Positions 15,617 to 23,307 are shown, numbered from the stretch's first letter. The stretch is 26,531 nt of DNA from an uncultured Amylibacter sp. (GCA_937944065.1 CALDZS010000341.1:1-26531), one strand, 5' to 3'. The notes: generated by a model from the sequence alone, not told the origin. A program made the numbers and translations.

Positions 15617-16264
15617 ATGTCCATTGAACAAAGATTGGCAGACTTCATCAATCTTCTGCTGGAAGAGACTTTGACATCAATCCAAACCAACCATGTAGAA
15701 CAGGCCGAGCGTATGCTGGAACTGTCGCAGATTGCTGAAGGTGATGTCAAAAATCTAGTCTCAGAGATTGGAGAAGACGAGATTGATGCCGCGCTTGATG
15801 CAAAATTGTTTGATACCAAAAGCCGCGCCTTGGTGGCGCTGAATTTGGCCCAAGAACGGCAATCAGCGATCAAGCTGATGGTCGATCAGGGGATGCCCAA
15901 TATGATGGTCACTTCGGGCGAAATTAACGCCAGTGCGGAGTTCGCGATCAGTGATGAAAGTGCAGTTCAAACTGCACAGTTGAAATCTGCGATCGACATC
16001 AACGATGACGCAAAGATCAAAGAGGCAATGGAAACAATGGCTGAAGTCGACAAAGAGGCTGCTTTGAAAGATCGCAAAGATGAACGGGGCGCCCCTGACA
16101 AAATCCGCACAAACGCGGCTAGCATGTCGATGCGTGTCCTGAACAAAGTGCCTTTGCGTGACAGTCATCGTATTGGCGTTAACGTCAAACCAAACAGCGT
16201 AAAAAATGCGTCAGGCAACGCTGATTTTAGCATCAAGCTGAATTTTGCAGTTAATTACGATTGA
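15617..16264 (+). CDS. Uncharacterised protein, second gene of a paralogous pair
   Basis: I do not recognise this 215-residue protein. Its ATG lies one base after the stop of the preceding gene, so the two are surely co-translated. N-terminal residues 1-85 are predicted helical (RLADFINLLLEETLTSIQTN, HVEQAERMLEL). A motif QGM...V.SGEI at 91-103 lines up with residues 181-194 of the first protein at constant spacing, and the C-terminal IKLNF (206-210) matches VKLNF there. Between them lies an acidic-then-charged helical stretch (115-165), unlike the basic stretch of the partner. No signal peptide, membrane segment or catalytic pattern is seen. The opposite charges of the variable segments suggest the two proteins might bind each other. 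A terminator follows. Confidence 0.75.
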   Translation: MSIEQRLADFINLLLEETLTSIQTNHVEQAERMLELSQIAEGDVKNLVSEIGEDEIDAALDAKLFDTKSRALVALNLAQERQSAIKLMVDQGMPNMMVTSGEINASAEFAISDESAVQTAQLKSAIDINDDAKIKEAMETMAEVDKEAALKDRKDERGAPDKIRTNAASMSMRVLNKVPLRDSHRIGVNVKPNSVKNASGNADFSIKLNFAVNYD

Positions 16265-16273
16265 TTTAAAACG

Positions 16274-16305
16274 AAAAAGCCCCGCAGAAAACCACGGGGC
16301 TTTTT
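16274..16305. terminator. Bidirectional intrinsic terminator between the paralogous pair and the atp operon
   Basis: AAAAAGCCCCG (16274-16284) and CGGGGCTTTTT (16295-16305) are perfect 11-bp complements with a ten-base loop. T-runs on both strands let it end both the rightward pair and the leftward ATP synthase transcript. Confidence 0.92.
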
Positions 16306-16323
16306 AAAATCTACTACCAAACG

Positions 16324-16881
16324 TTAGTGCAGTTTTGCACCTACATCTTTGATAGCCGCGTCGATCAGACCGCCTGCGTCCTTTGCAGACATGCCTTTTG
16401 CGATCACATCGTTTGCTGCTTGTACAGCAACCGTAACAGCCGTGTCGCGTACTTGTTTCACGGCTGATGCTTCGGCAGAAGCGATTTGATCGTCAGCCGC
16501 TTGCAAACGACGTTCAATGGACAATTTCAGATCAGCGCGCGCTTGCTCTGCCGCAGCTTTCGCTTCGACTTTGGCATTTGCCACGATTTGATCTGCCTGA
16601 CCTTGAACTTCTTTTTGCTTGCGTTCGTAGTCAGCTAAAATGCTCTGGGCTTCTTCACGTAGAGAACGTGCTTCGTCCAAGTCAGACTGAATACCAGCGG
16701 CGCGATCATCCAAAAGGCCAGCAATTTTGCCGGGGACCTTTAGATATAACAGAACGCCGATGAACAGCAGAAATGCGATCAAGACCACAAAGTCCGTGTT
16801 GTTCAAGCTAAAGAATGGTCCAGAAGCCGCAGCCACTGGGAACGCCACGACTGATAGGGCAAGTGTCAAAAGAGTTCTCAT
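16324..16881 (-). CDS. atpF: F0F1 ATP synthase subunit b
   Basis: The 185-residue stator subunit has a signal-like N-terminus (MRTLLTLALSVVAFPVAAASG), one membrane segment (about 31-48, FVVLIAFLLFIGVLLYL), KVPGKIAGLLDDRAAGIQSDLDEA, and a long charged coiled coil to the C-terminus. With subunit b' it forms the peripheral stalk that holds F1 against rotation. The extra N-terminal hydrophobic stretch with Ala-rich cleavage-like end is also typical of Rhodobacter b subunits. ATG 16881 lies four bases after the b' stop and AAGGATAAGG overlaps the end of b'. It is the last gene of the F0 operon and is followed by a bidirectional terminator. Confidence 0.94.
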   Translation of the reverse strand: MRTLLTLALSVVAFPVAAASGPFFSLNNTDFVVLIAFLLFIGVLLYLKVPGKIAGLLDDRAAGIQSDLDEARSLREEAQSILADYERKQKEVQGQADQIVANAKVEAKAAAEQARADLKLSIERRLQAADDQIASAEASAVKQVRDTAVTVAVQAANDVIAKGMSAKDAGGLIDAAIKDVGAKLH

Positions 16882-16885
16882 AACC

Positions 16886-17416
16886 TTATCCTTTCAGGCG
16901 TGCTGTAACAGCCGCTTTGATTGCTTTTGCATCCGCTGCACCTGGCATCATGGATTTCACGATTTCAGCGGCTGTGGTGTTGGCCACATCCTGTACAGAT
17001 TTCTTTGCATTGTCACGAATAGCGTTAATCGCTTTTTCACCCTCTGCAGAGCGTGCGGCGATTTCAGCATCCGCTTTGGCAATTGCTTTGTCCAAGTCTT
17101 TTTGGATGTCTGCCTTTGCCTCGGCAACGATATCATTCGCTGTCGAACGTGCGTCGAGCAATGCTTTGTTATATGCGTCTTCGGCATCAACCGCTTGACG
17201 TTTCATTTCTTCGGCTTTGTCTAAATCGCGTTGGATTGCCCCTGAGCGATCAGCCAGAACGCTGGCTATGCGCGGCAATGCCACACGGTTGAGGATGAAA
17301 TACAACACCACCAACGTAACCAGCAACCAGAAGATCTGATTGGGAAACCATTCGAAATTTAGTTGCGGCATGCCAACGTAATGTTCGCTTGCAGCGCCTG
17401 TTGATTCAGATGCCAT
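16886..17416 (-). CDS. atpX: F0F1 ATP synthase subunit b' (second b-type subunit)
   Basis: The 176-residue subunit is typical of phototrophic and related alphaproteobacteria that use a b/b' heterodimer stalk. After a short cytoplasmic/periplasmic leader (MASESTGAASEHYVGMPQLNFEWF), there is one membrane segment (about 27-43, IFWLLVTLVVLYFILNR), then VALPRIASVLADRSGAIQRDLDKAEEMK and an Ala/Glu/Lys coiled coil. RVALPRI followed by DRSGAIQRDLDKAE is the b' signature. ATG 17416 is preceded by GGAGGG. The 78-bp gap to atpE holds a GC hairpin. Other databases name the gene atpG or atpF2. Confidence 0.93.
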   Translation of the reverse strand: MASESTGAASEHYVGMPQLNFEWFPNQIFWLLVTLVVLYFILNRVALPRIASVLADRSGAIQRDLDKAEEMKRQAVDAEDAYNKALLDARSTANDIVAEAKADIQKDLDKAIAKADAEIAARSAEGEKAINAIRDNAKKSVQDVANTTAAEIVKSMMPGAADAKAIKAAVTARLKG

Positions 17417-17449
17417 GTTGCATCCCTCCGTAAGCAGATAGGAACCAAA

Positions 17450-17474
17450 GCGAGGGGCGTTTAACGTCCCTCGC
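17450..17474 (-). promoter_or_regulatory. Hairpin between atpE and the b' gene
   Basis: Read in the direction of transcription, GCGAGGG pairs with CCCTCGC (seven pairs), capped by a CGT/ACG stem with a TAA loop. No T-run follows. It lies 20 bases after the atpE stop and could shield the atpE message from 3' decay or slow polymerase, helping make more c subunit than b subunits. Confidence 0.6.
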
Positions 17475-17494
17475 CGAAATTGATAGGTTCAAGC

Positions 17495-17737
17495 TTATTG
17501 AGCGTACATTAGCAACAAAGCTACTAGGAATGAGAAAATTCCCAAAGCTTCGGCAAACGCGATACCGATGAACATAGTCGCTGTTTGACCAGCGGCGGCT
17601 GCCGGGTTGCGCAATGCGCCTGAAAGGTAGTTACCTACAACGTGACCAACACCAACGGCTGCGCCGCCCATGCCTGTACATGCAAGACCAGCACCGATTA
17701 GGGCACCCATTTGTACTAGATCGCCTTCTACTGCCAT
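17495..17737 (-). CDS. atpE: F0F1 ATP synthase subunit c
   Basis: An 80-residue proteolipid forming the rotating ring of F0. Two membrane helices are linked by the polar loop ALRNP (41-45) that touches F1. The Gly/Ala-rich first helix (GAGLACTGMGGAAVGVG) and the second helix with the proton-carrying Glu63 in GIAFAEALGIF are both intact. Glu in a standard setting points to protons rather than Na+ (no clear sodium-ligand pattern). ATG 17737 is preceded by GGAG. It is downstream of atpB by 45 bp. Confidence 0.97.
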   Translation of the reverse strand: MAVEGDLVQMGALIGAGLACTGMGGAAVGVGHVVGNYLSGALRNPAAAAGQTATMFIGIAFAEALGIFSFLVALLLMYAQ

Positions 17738-17782
17738 TTGATTTCTCCTATAGATGTTAATGACGTTAAAATTACTCAGACC

Positions 17783-18535
17783 TTAGTGAACCGGATGCAA
17801 CGCATCGTTTAGGTACACACAAGTCAGAATGGTGAACACGTATGCCTGAATACAGACAACGAGCATTTCTAGTCCGTAGACTGCCATGATCGCGACGATT
17901 GGTGCGATGGCACCAATTCCCAGCGCGCCAGCAAATCCTGCGAACACTTTGATAACTGCGTGGCCAGCCATCATGTTACCCGCAAGACGGATAGAGTGGC
18001 TGACAGGGCGCACGAAGTAAGAGATGATTTCGATCAAGGCCAAGATCGGACGCAACACCAATGGTGCAGAGCTGATCCAGAATAATGCAAAGAATTTCGT
18101 TCCGTTCTTTACGAAACCCAAGATCGTCACAAAGATGAACACACCCATGGCCATCACAGCTGTAACTGCAATGTGGGATGTTGTTGTGAACGCCGTTGGT
18201 AGAAGGCCAAGAATGTTGGCGATCAAGATAAAGATGAACAGTGTAAAGATGTAAGGGAAATACTTCAGGCCTTCTTTGCCCGCAATATCTTCGACCATTT
18301 TATGCACGAAACCATACATGACTTCGGCAACTGACTGGCTACGGCTAGGGACGATTGCGCGTCCGCGCGTGCCAACGACCAACAGAACCACAATCGCCAA
18401 AACTGTCAGACCCATCCATAGGGTTACGTTTGTCGGTGTGTACCAGTTCACAACATCGCCACCAAACAAAGGTTTGACTACGAATTGATCCATCGGGTGG
18501 ATGTTAAAACCGTTTCCTGCGTCTTCTGTTGCCAC
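17783..18535 (-). CDS. atpB: F0F1 ATP synthase subunit a
   Basis: A 250-residue integral membrane subunit providing the two proton half-channels. It has five to six membrane segments. The essential arginine is Arg183 in SHSIRLAGNMMAGH (180-192), and the C-terminal helix GLEMLVVCIQAYVFTILTCVYLNDA is typical. It starts with GTG at 18535 after AAAAGGAAC, in agreement with the family N-terminus (FNIHPMDQFVVKPLFGG). It sits 23 bp after atpI. Confidence 0.97.
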   Translation of the reverse strand: MATEDAGNGFNIHPMDQFVVKPLFGGDVVNWYTPTNVTLWMGLTVLAIVVLLVVGTRGRAIVPSRSQSVAEVMYGFVHKMVEDIAGKEGLKYFPYIFTLFIFILIANILGLLPTAFTTTSHIAVTAVMAMGVFIFVTILGFVKNGTKFFALFWISSAPLVLRPILALIEIISYFVRPVSHSIRLAGNMMAGHAVIKVFAGFAGALGIGAIAPIVAIMAVYGLEMLVVCIQAYVFTILTCVYLNDALHPVH

Positions 18536-18558
18536 GTCTTTGTTCCTTTTGTTAACGA

Positions 18559-18912
18559 CTATTCGTCGTCGTACATTTTATCTTGTCCAGCTGGCACCTG
18601 TGACGGTGGCAACTCTGAATTCTTTTTCTGGATTTCTTCCGCGGTGCGCATCATTGTGCGTATCCCTGCGGCAAACCCAATCATCGTAAACAGGATCAAC
18701 ATCCAAGGTCGCGTTCCAAATAAATGGTCGAACCCAAATCCAATCCCCATCCCCAGCAGCAAACCCACCACCAGTTCTGACACCATCCGCCATCCAGCCT
18801 GCGCGGCTTGATAATGGTTTTCCTCGACCGGCTTGGGCGCATCGCGCTCGCGGTATTTGGAAAGCTTCTCTTCCAGCGCATCAAGACGTTTGGGATCGGG
18901 GCTGTTTGACAT
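18559..18912 (-). CDS. atpI: AtpI-like ATP synthase assembly protein
   Basis: The 117-residue protein leads the F0 operon. It has a charged N-terminal part (LDALEEKLSKYRERD), two membrane helices (about 44-62, LVVGLLLGMGIGFGFDHLFG; and 70-85, WMLILFTMIGFAAGI) and a charged tail. The GxGxGxGFDxxFGTxPW core is the AtpI/AtpQ-family pattern, linked to c-ring assembly and Mg2+ uptake for ATP synthase. ATG 18912 follows GAGGAG at good distance; the in-frame ATG at 18945 would place 11 extra residues upstream of that site. Confidence 0.9.
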   Translation of the reverse strand: MSNSPDPKRLDALEEKLSKYRERDAPKPVEENHYQAAQAGWRMVSELVVGLLLGMGIGFGFDHLFGTRPWMLILFTMIGFAAGIRTMMRTAEEIQKKNSELPPSQVPAGQDKMYDDE

Positions 18913-18965
18913 CTGTCTGGCTCCTCTTCTAACGGCTTTTACCACTGGTCAGCATGGTTGCGCGG

Positions 18966-18994
18966 AAAATAGGTTCTTCGGCGGTCAGAGTCAA
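18966..18994 (-). promoter_or_regulatory. Candidate promoter of the F0 ATP synthase operon
   Basis: Reverse strand: TTGACT (18994-18989), 17-base spacer, TATTTT (18971-18966). It predicts a leader of about 45 bases before ATG 18912. The -35 matches five of six consensus bases and the -10 four of six. Confidence 0.55.
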
Positions 18995-19191
18995 ACGCTT
19001 GTTCTCAACAAAAATTATTTTATAACAATAGGTTAAATATATATCTGAATGGAGAACTCCGCGATTCCTCGCAATTGAACCCAGTCGCCTATTGTTAACC
19101 AAATGGTTGATTATCCCACGTCACTTTGATCAATCGGTTGATGACAGATCAAGGTCTTCGATTTAACGTGCCCCCAATCGAAAGGCAAAGC

Positions 19192-19623
19192 ATGGCGAAA
19201 CCAACTCCACAAGAAGCATCCTTCACTGAAATCACCCCTTTGTGCAAAGCTTTGGGTATGACCGTCACGGACGTTGGGCATGGAACCGCAACTTTTAGCA
19301 TGCCGTATGACAAGGCATTGATCGGAGATCCTGATACAGGTGTCATCCATGGTGGGCCGGTATCCGCCTTATTGGACAGCGTCAGCGGTCTTGCCGTCAT
19401 CGTGCATCCAGAAAACAAATCACAAACCGCCACAATAGATCTGCGCATTGATTATATGCGCCCTGCCCCTGCTGGCGAGAACCTGACCGCGCATGCAGAG
19501 GTTTATCATACAACCCGAACCGTCGCGTTCACCCGTGCCACCGCGTGGGGGTCTGATCCTGACAAACCCGTGGCACAAGCAACCGGGGCCTTTGTATTTG
19601 ATAAAAAAGAAGCAACCTCATGA
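19192..19623 (+). CDS. Hotdog-fold thioesterase (PaaI-like), first of a tandem pair
   Basis: The 143-residue protein has the PaaI thioesterase signature VIHGGPVSALLDSVSGLA (51-68), with the HGG at 53-55 and likely catalytic acid Asp62, followed by TIDLRIDYMRPAPAGENLTAHAEV, the central strands of the hotdog fold. It should hydrolyse an acyl- or aryl-CoA thioester in the cytoplasm. ATG 19192 follows AAAGGCAAAG; an earlier in-frame ATG at 19141 exists but would add an atypical leader. The next gene overlaps its stop by ATGA, so they are co-translated and may form a mixed oligomer. Confidence 0.86.
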   Translation: MAKPTPQEASFTEITPLCKALGMTVTDVGHGTATFSMPYDKALIGDPDTGVIHGGPVSALLDSVSGLAVIVHPENKSQTATIDLRIDYMRPAPAGENLTAHAEVYHTTRTVAFTRATAWGSDPDKPVAQATGAFVFDKKEATS

Positions 19624-20129
19624 ACAAAAACGAACCAATGCAAGACGTCAAGAACCGCCGCGACGGCGTATTGCGCGCTTTTGTGGACAGTGTGCCATTC
19701 CACAAATTTATGGGTATTGATTTCGAACGCAAAGGCGACGAACTGACGGCCGTGATGCACTACACCCCAAAACTAATCGGTAACCCGATGGTTGAACGAT
19801 TGCACGGCGGTGGAACGGCGGCATTTTTGGAAAGTACCGCGATAATCACACTTGCTTGGCGCTCGATCTGGTCTGCGATGGAAGCGGGCGAAGTTGATTT
19901 GGCGAAATTGGAAAGCGGTGCGTTGCCCAGCTTGCCGAAAACCATCGACATCACCACAGATTATTTACGCCCCGGCCTGCCGCGCGACGCCTATGCGCGC
20001 GCAACCGTTAACCGTGCGGGGCGGCGGTATGCGTCTGTTCATGTGGAAGCGTGGCAAGACAATCGCGAGGTTCTGTTTGCCCAAGCGACTGGGCACTTCT
20101 TGATGCCCGATGTACAGAAGAAACCCTAA
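19620..20129 (+). CDS. Hotdog-fold thioesterase (PaaI-like), second of a tandem pair
   Basis: A 169-residue hotdog protein with HGGGTAAFLEST (62-73); the acid position carries Glu71 where the first member has Asp. ITTDYLRPGLPRDAYARATV (111-130) are the matching core strands. Compared with its neighbour it has an insertion of about 25 residues (RSIWSAMEAGEVDLAKLESGALPSLPK, 81-107) between the active-site helix and the next strand. It starts with an ATGA overlap on the previous stop. It ends one base before the convergent aminotransferase stop, with no terminator between them. Confidence 0.86.
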   Translation: MNKNEPMQDVKNRRDGVLRAFVDSVPFHKFMGIDFERKGDELTAVMHYTPKLIGNPMVERLHGGGTAAFLESTAIITLAWRSIWSAMEAGEVDLAKLESGALPSLPKTIDITTDYLRPGLPRDAYARATVNRAGRRYASVHVEAWQDNREVLFAQATGHFLMPDVQKKP

Positions 20130-20130
20130 G

Positions 20131-21300
20131 CTAATTCAATAAAAACTCGGCCATTCGCGCCAAAGCCTGCTCTATATTCTCTATCGAATTTGCGTAAGAC
20201 AGTCGAATATACCCTTCGCCTAAAGTACCAAAATCGGGCCCACCTATGGTCGCGACGCCAGCCTGTTCTAGCAAAGCAGAGGCCATAGGCTTTGATTTGT
20301 GACCCGTGGCCGAAATATTCGGAAAGGCGTAAAATGCGCCCAGCGGTGTGCGACACGTCACGTTGGGCAACCCATTCAACCCGTCCACGATGACGCGTCT
20401 ACGCCGATCAAACTCTGCCACCATGTCGGCCACACAATCCTGTGGGCCGTCCAGTGCCGCCAACCCCGCCCATTGCGCTGGCGCGTTGACGCACGACCAC
20501 GAATTGACTGCCAACTTGCGTACATCATCGATCAGGCTGTCAGGCCAAACCGAATACCCCATGCGCCACCCCGTCATCGCATAAGTCTTTGACCAGCCGT
20601 CTAACAAGATTAATTGGTCGCGAATTTCAGGATAGGATAACAGGCTGACATGTTCGAACTCGTCATAGGTCATTTGACCATAAATCTCGTCTGACAAGAT
20701 CGCGACATTCGGATGTTTTTGCAGCCCCGCGACCAGCTTATCAATCTCTGCTTTGGGGGTAACGCCACCGCATGGGTTTGCGGGCGAGTTGATGATAATC
20801 AGGCTGGTTTTATCTGTGATCAAACTAAGTGTTTCATCAGCACTAAAGGCAAAGTCGTTTTCCTCTCGGATCGGGATCGGCACAGGTTTCGCACCGGTAA
20901 ATTCGATCATAGAGCGGTAAATCGGAAACCCTGGGTCGGGATACAAAATTTCTGCACCAGGCTGTCCGAACATCGTGATTGCAAGATACATGGTCACTTT
21001 ACCACCGGGTACCACTAAAACGTTGTCAGGGGATACGGTAACATCGAGCCGCCGATCCAAATCACGTGCAATCCCTTCGCGCAGGGGTTCAATGCCGCGG
21101 GCGTCTGTGTAGCCATGATGCCCGTCGCGAATGGCTTTGATCGCAGCCTCGGCAATATGCTCGGGCGTGCGAAAATCTGGTTGGCCAATACCAAGGTTGA
21201 TAATATCGCGTCCCTCGGCCGCCAATGCTTGCGCACGCGCCAAAACAGCAAACGCATTTTCATCGCCGATCTGTGACAGATTATGAATTGTCTTCAGCAT
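20131..21300 (-). CDS. PLP-dependent class I/II aminotransferase
   Basis: The 389-residue enzyme transfers an amino group between an amino acid and a 2-oxo acid. Fold type I motifs are complete: NLGIGQPDF (35-43), GYTDARG, VVPGGKVTMYLA, NSPANPCGGV with Asn175, SDEIYG with Asp204, GWSKTYAMTGWRMGY with the PLP Lys238, and YIRLSYANS near the C-terminus with the carboxylate-binding Arg. This is the AspC/AlaT-like branch I gamma; the amino acid cannot be named. Its ATG directly abuts the stop codon of the preceding deaminase gene (TAG then ATG), so it belongs to that operon. Confidence 0.9.
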   Translation of the reverse strand: MLKTIHNLSQIGDENAFAVLARAQALAAEGRDIINLGIGQPDFRTPEHIAEAAIKAIRDGHHGYTDARGIEPLREGIARDLDRRLDVTVSPDNVLVVPGGKVTMYLAITMFGQPGAEILYPDPGFPIYRSMIEFTGAKPVPIPIREENDFAFSADETLSLITDKTSLIIINSPANPCGGVTPKAEIDKLVAGLQKHPNVAILSDEIYGQMTYDEFEHVSLLSYPEIRDQLILLDGWSKTYAMTGWRMGYSVWPDSLIDDVRKLAVNSWSCVNAPAQWAGLAALDGPQDCVADMVAEFDRRRRVIVDGLNGLPNVTCRTPLGAFYAFPNISATGHKSKPMASALLEQAGVATIGGPDFGTLGEGYIRLSYANSIENIEQALARMAEFLLN

Positions 21301-22323
21301 CTAAATATCCTTTCGCCAGCTTGCCACTTGGCTTTCAATTTTTTCCAACAGTGATTGTTTGTTCGTATCAGCCAAAAACGAAGCAGTGACTGAATTTTTG
21401 GCCAGTTTAATAACATCAGTCTCGTCCAAACCAACAGCCGCAGCCACCTGTTTGTAATTGTCATTGATATAGCCACCAAAATAGGACGGGTCATCGCTGT
21501 TCACCGTCGCAACCAAACCAGCATCCAGCGCGCGTTTCACAGGATGCGCCGACAGATCTGGGATGCCCTTTAGACGCAGGTTCGACAAGGGACACATAGT
21601 TAACGGCACTTTGTCACGCACCATACGCGCAATCAGTAACGGATCGTCAAAGGCACGGTTGCCATGATCAACACGGCTGACCTTCAGATTATCCAGCGCA
21701 GTTTCAACATAGGCGGCAGGCCCCTCCTCACCCGCGTGGGCGACGGCAACAAACCCCTCGGCGCGCGCTTTTGCAAATACGTCCGAGAACAGTTCTGGTG
21801 GGCGACCCGCCTCTGAACTGTCTAGCCCAACTGCATAAATTGTATCTTTGTGTTTACACGCACAATCCAGCGCCTCAAACGCTGCGTCTTGGGTCAGATG
21901 GCGCAGAAAACACATGATCAGCTTCGACGTCATATCCATCTGGCGACCAGCCTCTTCCAACGCCGATGCGATACCCGCCACCACAGTATCAAACGAAACG
22001 CCACGCTCCATATGCGCTTGCGGATCAAAAAATATCTCGGCATGACGCACGCCGTCGCCATGAACCTTTTCCAAATAGGCCATCGTCAGATCATAGAAAT
22101 CACGTTCTTCGATCAGAACCGACATGCCTTGATAATAGATGTCCAAGAAATCTTGTAGATTCTCGAACTCGTAAGCGGCGCGCACTTCTTCCACGCTGCC
22201 ATAGGGCAAGGTCACATTGTTTCGCTTGGCCAAAACCAGCAACAATTCTGGTTCCAAAGTACCCTCGATATGCAAATGCAGTTCTGTTTTAGGCAAAAGG
22301 TCGATCAGTGCGTTGATACTCAT
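21301..22323 (-). CDS. Adenosine deaminase family protein, probably adenine deaminase (type 2)
   Basis: The 340-residue barrel enzyme deaminates a purine 6-amino group. Zinc and catalytic residues are present: His16 and His18 (TELHLHIEG), His196 and Glu199 (VAHAGEEG), His220 (VDHGNRA), and Asp277-Asp278 (VNSDDPSYFGG). KTELHLHIEGTLEPELLL and the FFDPQAH segment (99-104) are more like the adenine deaminase branch than E. coli adenosine deaminase, so hypoxanthine production from adenine is the likelier reaction; automated annotation may say adenosine deaminase. ATG 22323 overlaps the OsmC stop by ATGA; the in-frame ORF to 22590 is only read-through of osmC. It should route adenine into salvage. 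Confidence 0.87.
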   Translation of the reverse strand: MSINALIDLLPKTELHLHIEGTLEPELLLVLAKRNNVTLPYGSVEEVRAAYEFENLQDFLDIYYQGMSVLIEERDFYDLTMAYLEKVHGDGVRHAEIFFDPQAHMERGVSFDTVVAGIASALEEAGRQMDMTSKLIMCFLRHLTQDAAFEALDCACKHKDTIYAVGLDSSEAGRPPELFSDVFAKARAEGFVAVAHAGEEGPAAYVETALDNLKVSRVDHGNRAFDDPLLIARMVRDKVPLTMCPLSNLRLKGIPDLSAHPVKRALDAGLVATVNSDDPSYFGGYINDNYKQVAAAVGLDETDVIKLAKNSVTASFLADTNKQSLLEKIESQVASWRKDI

Positions 22324-22790
22324 TTGCCCACCAAGATTGTTGGTGTGTGGTGAATGTCGAAATTCACCGAGCGTGCTATAAAGCACAGCGCACCAACTTT
22401 TCCGTGCAGGCTTTTGGCCAAATCCGCACCGCTGTCCGCACTGATTGTTACAACAGGGTTCAGTTGAACAAAGTTGAATTGCCCTGATCCATCGGCATTC
22501 TCGGCCATCTGACCTGTTGCCGCATCGGAATAAGCCAAAACATTGATCCCAGCGTCCGCGCACAAATGCAGATACCAAAGCTTGTGGCACGCAGCGACTG
22601 ATGCCACCAAAGTTTCTTCTGGGTTCCAGCGGGACGGATCACCCCGAAAGGCAGGATCGGATGATCCGTTTATTTGGTGCATCTTGCCCGCTGTGATCAC
22701 ATGATCGCGGCCATACCCTGTGTACGAAGCTGTGCCATCGCCAAGGTTACCGGTCCACGTCAAATCCACTGCATAATCATGGGTTTTCAT
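22320..22790 (-). CDS. OsmC/Ohr-family peroxiredoxin-like protein
   Basis: The 156-residue protein has the two redox cysteines of the OsmC/Ohr fold: Cys68 in VAACHKLWYL and Cys136 in ALCFIARSV, with the conserved NPEETLVAS (56-64) before the first. Such enzymes reduce organic hydroperoxides with dithiol cofactors. The SDPAFRGDPSRWNPEE segment is the OsmC rather than Ohr type. GAAAGGAAC precedes ATG 22790. It heads an operon with the purine deaminase and aminotransferase, and diverges from an arsR gene 99 bp away, which may regulate it. Confidence 0.86.
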   Translation of the reverse strand: MKTHDYAVDLTWTGNLGDGTASYTGYGRDHVITAGKMHQINGSSDPAFRGDPSRWNPEETLVASVAACHKLWYLHLCADAGINVLAYSDAATGQMAENADGSGQFNFVQLNPVVTISADSGADLAKSLHGKVGALCFIARSVNFDIHHTPTILVGK

Positions 22791-22889
22791 CTTGGGTTCC
22801 TTTCGCCACCTAATACCAGCTTAACCAACCGCACCAAAATGGCAAACCACAGTTGACCGCCCTGCGCATAAACCAGTAGTCACTGATGC

Positions 22890-23210
22890 ATGTCAGAAAA
22901 ACTTGACCTTGTCTTTGCTGCCCTATCCGACCCCACACGGCGCGATATCCTGATCCTTTTGCTAGAGGATGATATGGCCGTGACCGATGTGGCCGATCCG
23001 TTCGAGATGTCTTTGGCCGCGATTTCAAAGCATCTAAAAATCCTAACCCGTGCTGGGTTGATCATGCAAGAACGACGTGGCCGCGTGAATTGGTGCAAAC
23101 TGCAACCTGATGCGATGAAAGACGTTTCCGTCTGGATGGAGAGCTTTGGTCAGTTTGAAAGCGTGAACCTAGATCAATTCGAAGAGTTTCTAAAAGACCA
23201 AACACTTTAA
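22890..23210 (+). CDS. ArsR-family transcriptional regulator
   Basis: A 106-residue winged-helix protein: LVFAALSDPTRRDILILLLEDDMAVTDVADPFEMSLAAISKHLKILTRAGLIMQERRGRVNWCKLQPD, an intact recognition helix and wing. The single cysteine in the wing (VNWCKL) is not a metal-binding pair. ATG 22890 lacks a good ribosome-binding site, so the leader may be short. It is divergent from the osmC operon and probably controls it and itself. It differs in sequence from the ArsR protein at 14265-14594. Confidence 0.87.
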   Translation: MSEKLDLVFAALSDPTRRDILILLLEDDMAVTDVADPFEMSLAAISKHLKILTRAGLIMQERRGRVNWCKLQPDAMKDVSVWMESFGQFESVNLDQFEEFLKDQTL

Positions 23211-23307
23211 ACTAAAGATGTCATATTTTCCGCCAGTATCTGTGCGTGCGTTTATTTAATACTGTTTATGTGGCGTTAAAATCGACCGACATAACAGGGG
23301 CTAATAT

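Noticed and set aside
22324..22590. N-terminal extension of the purine deaminase
   Set aside because: This is read-through of a different frame of osmC. The family N-terminus begins at ATG 22323, which overlaps the osmC stop.
23231..23275. Nested inverted repeats CGCCAGTAT...ATACT...GGCG upstream of the DUF3131 gene
   Set aside because: The arms are short and interrupted by unpaired stretches of unequal length; it could easily arise by chance.
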